A stretch of 64,000 nucleotides of DNA from Parablautia muri (GTDB lineage Bacteria > Bacillota > Clostridia > Lachnospirales > Lachnospiraceae), in the NCBI RefSeq assembly GCF_009917485.1, contig NZ_QZDT01000003.1, positions 62,001 through 126,000 on the forward strand, written 5' to 3'. Shown in pieces: positions 61,209 to 64,000 of the stretch (positions are counted from its first letter, which is position 1; every line of letters begins with the position of its first letter). The notes beneath the pieces are model-generated. The model was not told the DNA's origin and did no database searches. It worked only from the letters and a program-made list of their open reading frames with translations. Both the position numbers and the translations under genes were made by a program.

Positions 61209-62524
61209 GCATACCCCTTCCTTCCAAGTAAATAATCAATAAACTGCTGGGCGCATCTGCCGGAAAGCCCTCCGTGGGCAAGCTCCCACTTATTCGCCTC
61301 AAGCAAAAGCTCCTCCCTCGGCATGGTAAGATGATGACGCTTCGCAAGTACCTCCACTATATTTTGAAATTCCTTTTTGTCCGGCGCTGCAAAATAGATG
61401 GTAACGCCAAAGCGGGCGGATAGTGAAAGCTTCTCCTGCACAGTATCTTTGCCATGCAAGTCATCCCTTCCTTCTCCCTTATCTGAAAACTTCTCCCGTA
61501 TCAGATGACGCCTGTTGGAGGTGGCGTAAATCAGCACATTAGGCGGCTTCTTCTCCAAACCACCTTCTATCACAGCCTTCAAATATTTATACTCTATTTC
61601 AAAATCCTCGAAGCTCAAATCATCCATATATATGATAAATTTATAGTTCCTGTTTTTAATCTGGGTGATCACTGCGTTCAAATCTTGAAACTGGTGCTTG
61701 TACAATTCTATGATGCGAAGCCCCTTTTCATAATACGCGTTGACGATTCCTTTTATGCTGGATGATTTACCCGTCCCCGCATCCCCAAAAAGCAGGCAGT
61801 TATTGGCTTTTCTTCCCTCCACAAAGGCCTCCGTATTTTCAACCAGCTTTTGTTTGGGGATTTCATAGCCTACCAAATTCTCCAGGTATACGTGGGCGAT
61901 TTTTTGTATGGGCACGATCTCTACGCCCCTTTCCCTATGCGCTACTCTGAAGGCCTTATGCAGGCCGAATTTTCCCACGCCATATTCTTTATAAAATTCG
62001 GTAAGCGTATCCTTCATTTCTTCTGGCGTTTGATTTTTGGTAAACTGGACCGCCAAATCACAAATTCTGTCCCTGATGCGGCTGTTGTATACCCTGCCTG
62101 CATCATCGCCGGATCTATATTCCGTAATCAGTTCAAAGACTTCCACCGACAAAGTTCTTACCATATCTGAAAAATCATAGTCAAAAAGCTCTTTAAAGAT
62201 AGCTATATCGTGAAGCACAGCCTGGTTGATGGTGCCTGTTGCCTTCCCTGTTACCTCACAGGCCATGCTATAGCTGTTTTCATTATTTACAAGAAGGTTA
62301 GCCAGATAGCAGTGCCATAAATTGCCGTAAAACCCATGATTTCCCGCCATTTCCAGCATGCGGTGGATACAGCTGTACAAAAGTGCCGCCTTATTCTCCC
62401 TGGTCTTGGCTTCCTTATCCGTGGGTTCTTCCTTATAATGCTCCATAAGCCACGCCATATCCTGCAGAAGGCGGCCTTCGTCCTTTGGAAACTCCTTATA
62501 TACAATCAATTCCTGTTCTCGCAT
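61199..62524 (-). CDS. DUF815 AAA+ ATPase
   Basis: A 441-residue predicted cytosolic ATPase of the DUF815 family. Walker A LFGDAGTGKSSSIKG lies near residues 245-259, Walker B FIIYMDDLSFEDFE near 295-308, and a sensor block VLIYATSNRRHLIREKFSD near 330-348. The N-terminal ~220 residues are helical and unrecognised. The function of the family is not established. Overlap with the Ppx-like gene and the adjoining ppk1 point to a link with polyphosphate or stress metabolism. Confidence 0.9.
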   Translation of the reverse strand: MREQELIVYKEFPKDEGRLLQDMAWLMEHYKEEPTDKEAKTRENKAALLYSCIHRMLEMAGNHGFYGNLWHCYLANLLVNNENSYSMACEVTGKATGTINQAVLHDIAIFKELFDYDFSDMVRTLSVEVFELITEYRSGDDAGRVYNSRIRDRICDLAVQFTKNQTPEEMKDTLTEFYKEYGVGKFGLHKAFRVAHRERGVEIVPIQKIAHVYLENLVGYEIPKQKLVENTEAFVEGRKANNCLLFGDAGTGKSSSIKGIVNAYYEKGLRIIELYKHQFQDLNAVITQIKNRNYKFIIYMDDLSFEDFEIEYKYLKAVIEGGLEKKPPNVLIYATSNRRHLIREKFSDKGEGRDDLHGKDTVQEKLSLSARFGVTIYFAAPDKKEFQNIVEVLAKRHHLTMPREELLLEANKWELAHGGLSGRCAQQFIDYLLGRKGYACQ

Positions 62525-62634
62525 GATTTATGTCTTACCTCATTTCGAAGCTTTTATGTTTGCAAGCCTTTCACCAACACTCATCTCGAATCCTGAAATT
62601 GGTGATGCTGTGCATATCTCAACTTGGCATCTTA

Positions 62635-63759
62635 CTAATAATTTCCCAGAATCCGCATATTCCGCGCTTCTTCCCGCAAGCCCCGCAGGGCATTTTTCAC
62701 TGAGCTGTCCGACAGATTCCCGTCAAAGTCAATGAAAAACCGATATTCCCAATTTCTACCCTCTATGGGTCTGCTCTCGATCCTGTTCATATTCAGATTG
62801 TTATAGATAAAATGGGAAAGCATGTGATACAAAGAGCCGCTTTCGTGAGGCACCTCAAAGCATATGCTTACCTTCTTTGCATCCTTCAAAAAAACCTTCT
62901 GATTGGTCACAATAATAAAACGGGTGGAGTTGGTACTGGACTGGTTCACCCCTTTAGCCAGCACTTCAAGCCCATACAGCTTCGCTGCATGTTCACTTGC
63001 AATGGCCGCCTTATGCTTATCCTCACTGCCAGCCACCTTCTTAGCCGCAAATGCATTGTTCTGCATGCTGATTTGCTGCCAATTGTGTTCATTTAAGAAC
63101 CGGGCCGACTGCATCAGGGACTGGGGATGGGAATACACTATCTCAATATCCTCTATCTTCGTGCCGGGCAAAGCCATCAGGCAATGCTCAATCTTAATAA
63201 TCTGTTCCCCCACAATATAGTTTTCAAATTCTGCCAGCAAATCATAAATTTCACTGACAATCCCAGCCGTGGAGTTTTCAATCGGCAGCACTGCAAAGTC
63301 AGCACTGCCCTCGTCAATGGCAATCATTGCATCCCGAAAAGTGTCCACATGAAAGCTGTTCACCTGCTCCCCAAAATATTGAATCATGGCCGCCTGGGAA
63401 TAGGCGCCGTCTGCTCCCTGAAAAACCACCCTTGCCTTTTCCTCATAGAGTCTGTCTACTCCTATAAAAGGAAGTTTCCCAATACTGCCATGCTCCGTCA
63501 AAAGGCCATACTGGAGCTTACGGCTCATGGACATAATCTGCTCAAACAGCTCCTCTATCCCATGGCTGTTGAACTCATTGTGGGTTAAGGCCTTCACCTT
63601 CCGGAGCTTTTCTTCCTCCCTGGCCTTATCAAAGACCTTTTTGCCGGTTTCTATTTTATATTCTGCAACCTGCCCGGATATATCCATACGCTTTTCATAA
63701 AGCGACACAATCTGCTCGTCAATCTCATCAATCTGCTTGCGTAAATTCAATAAATCCAT
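62635..63759 (-). CDS. pheA: Bifunctional chorismate mutase/prephenate dehydratase
   Basis: P-protein of phenylalanine synthesis. 374 residues from the ATG at 63759 (GGAGG upstream). The chorismate mutase domain covers about 1-85 (LRKQIDEIDEQIVSLYEKRMDIS). The prephenate dehydratase domain covers about 105-285 (VVFQGADGAYSQAAMIQYFG, STAGIVSEIYDLL, STRFIIV). The ACT regulatory domain covers about 295-374 with the Phe-binding motif IESRPIEG. It is expected to be feedback-inhibited by phenylalanine. Confidence 0.97.
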   Translation of the reverse strand: MDLLNLRKQIDEIDEQIVSLYEKRMDISGQVAEYKIETGKKVFDKAREEEKLRKVKALTHNEFNSHGIEELFEQIMSMSRKLQYGLLTEHGSIGKLPFIGVDRLYEEKARVVFQGADGAYSQAAMIQYFGEQVNSFHVDTFRDAMIAIDEGSADFAVLPIENSTAGIVSEIYDLLAEFENYIVGEQIIKIEHCLMALPGTKIEDIEIVYSHPQSLMQSARFLNEHNWQQISMQNNAFAAKKVAGSEDKHKAAIASEHAAKLYGLEVLAKGVNQSSTNSTRFIIVTNQKVFLKDAKKVSICFEVPHESGSLYHMLSHFIYNNLNMNRIESRPIEGRNWEYRFFIDFDGNLSDSSVKNALRGLREEARNMRILGNY

Positions 63760-63863
63760 CTCACTCCTCCATGCTTTTGTCCCAAAGCTTCCTGGCACCC
63801 TCAAAAAGTTTACAGTTATTCATTTACAAGCGGCGGTTTTTGGTAAAGCTTTCGATTATGCAT

Positions 63864-63872
63864 ATTATAGCA
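63864..63872 (-). promoter_or_regulatory. Extended -10 promoter upstream of pheA
   Basis: TGCTATAAT on the minus strand is a perfect extended -10 about 105 nt before the pheA start. No good -35 is visible at 17 nt. No tryptophan- or phenylalanine-type leader peptide was recognised between it and pheA. Confidence 0.5.
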
Positions 63873-63914
63873 CCTCTTTCACCCTTTTTCCATAAAATTG
63901 TGATTCCTTCCCTC

Positions 63915-64000
63915 CTATACCCGTGCTCCCATCAGGTTCCCGGAGGAATATCTCCGCAATCCCCTATAAAAGACTGTCACCGCCGCCACCGAAAGCGCAC
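63915..64000 (-). CDS. ABC-2 type permease, C-terminal fragment
   Basis: The last 27 codons of a gene entering from the right edge, ending FYRGLRRYSSGNLMGARV and a TAG stop. The pattern of a final hydrophobic helix followed by RRYxSGN is common at the C-terminus of ABC-2 exporter permeases. The rest of the gene is outside the window, so the assignment is tentative. Confidence 0.5.
   Translation of the reverse strand, partial: ALSVAAVTVFYRGLRRYSSGNLMGARV

Noticed and set aside
63760-63914. T-box or leader-peptide attenuator for pheA
   Set aside because: No Phe-rich short ORF, T-box sequence or terminator/antiterminator pair was found between the -10 element and pheA.
1-64000. CRISPR arrays, tRNA or rRNA genes, insertion sequences, prophage
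   Set aside because: No regularly spaced repeats, no tRNA T-loop/anticodon pattern, no rRNA signature and no transposase or phage proteins were seen on either strand.

Overview
The window comes from a low-to-mid GC, endospore-forming Firmicute of the class Clostridia, most like Lachnospiraceae. This rests on a complete spoIIIA operon, spoIVB, the Firmicute cluster xseA-xseB-ispA-dxs-tlyA-nadK-argR-recN-spoIVB, the rimP-nusA-ylxR-ylxQ-infB-rbfA-nrnA-truB-ribF operon, AGGAGG-type ribosome binding sites and fairly frequent TTG/GTG starts. No rRNA, tRNA, CRISPR array, insertion sequence or prophage was seen. All but two of about 60 protein genes are on the minus strand, so the region is probably co-directional with replication.

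Layout, left to right (minus-strand transcription runs right to left). 0-15 kb: an aldo/keto reductase, spoIVB, recN, argR, nadK, tlyA, dxs, ispA, xseB, xseA, nusB, an Asp23-family gene, a transglutaminase-type lipoprotein and prfC. 15.7-24 kb: spoIIIAA-AH (mother-cell half of the SpoIIQ-SpoIIIA channel), preceded by pnp and rpsO. 24.1-24.45 kb: a compact locus that looks like an unannotated type I toxin-antitoxin module. It has a 37-residue holin-like toxin ORF on the minus strand and a convergent promoter for an antisense RNA on the plus strand, the two sharing a bidirectional terminator. 24.4-35.2 kb: a sugar uptake island resembling the ytfQRT-yjfF galactofuranose importer. It carries a divergent GntR/LacI-type repressor and a YesMN-like two-component system with its own membrane-anchored sugar-binding protein; the histidine kinase frame is disrupted by two compensating single-base changes in A-runs.

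35.5-40.5 kb: a plus-strand transglutaminase-like protein, a three-gene ABC-2 exporter and an SH3-NlpC/P60 cell-wall hydrolase. The hydrolase has a consensus sigma-A promoter and a WalR-like box. 40.5-50 kb: the translation/transcription factor operon, whose promoter lies upstream of an intrinsic terminator, suggesting attenuation. 50-55.4 kb: a CPBP membrane protease, GDP-mannose synthesis, an exopolysaccharide-initiating sugar transferase and a sugar kinase. 55.6-63.8 kb: a small acidic protein, a HAD phosphatase, maf, ppk1, a Ppx/HD protein translationally coupled to a DUF815 AAA+ ATPase, and pheA. The last 86 bases hold the 3' end of another ABC-2 permease.

The intergenic regions carry several short palindromic repeats that recur between unrelated genes. 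The clearest is a 12-bp-stem, 3-nt-loop hairpin followed by AAATTTG, seen three times.
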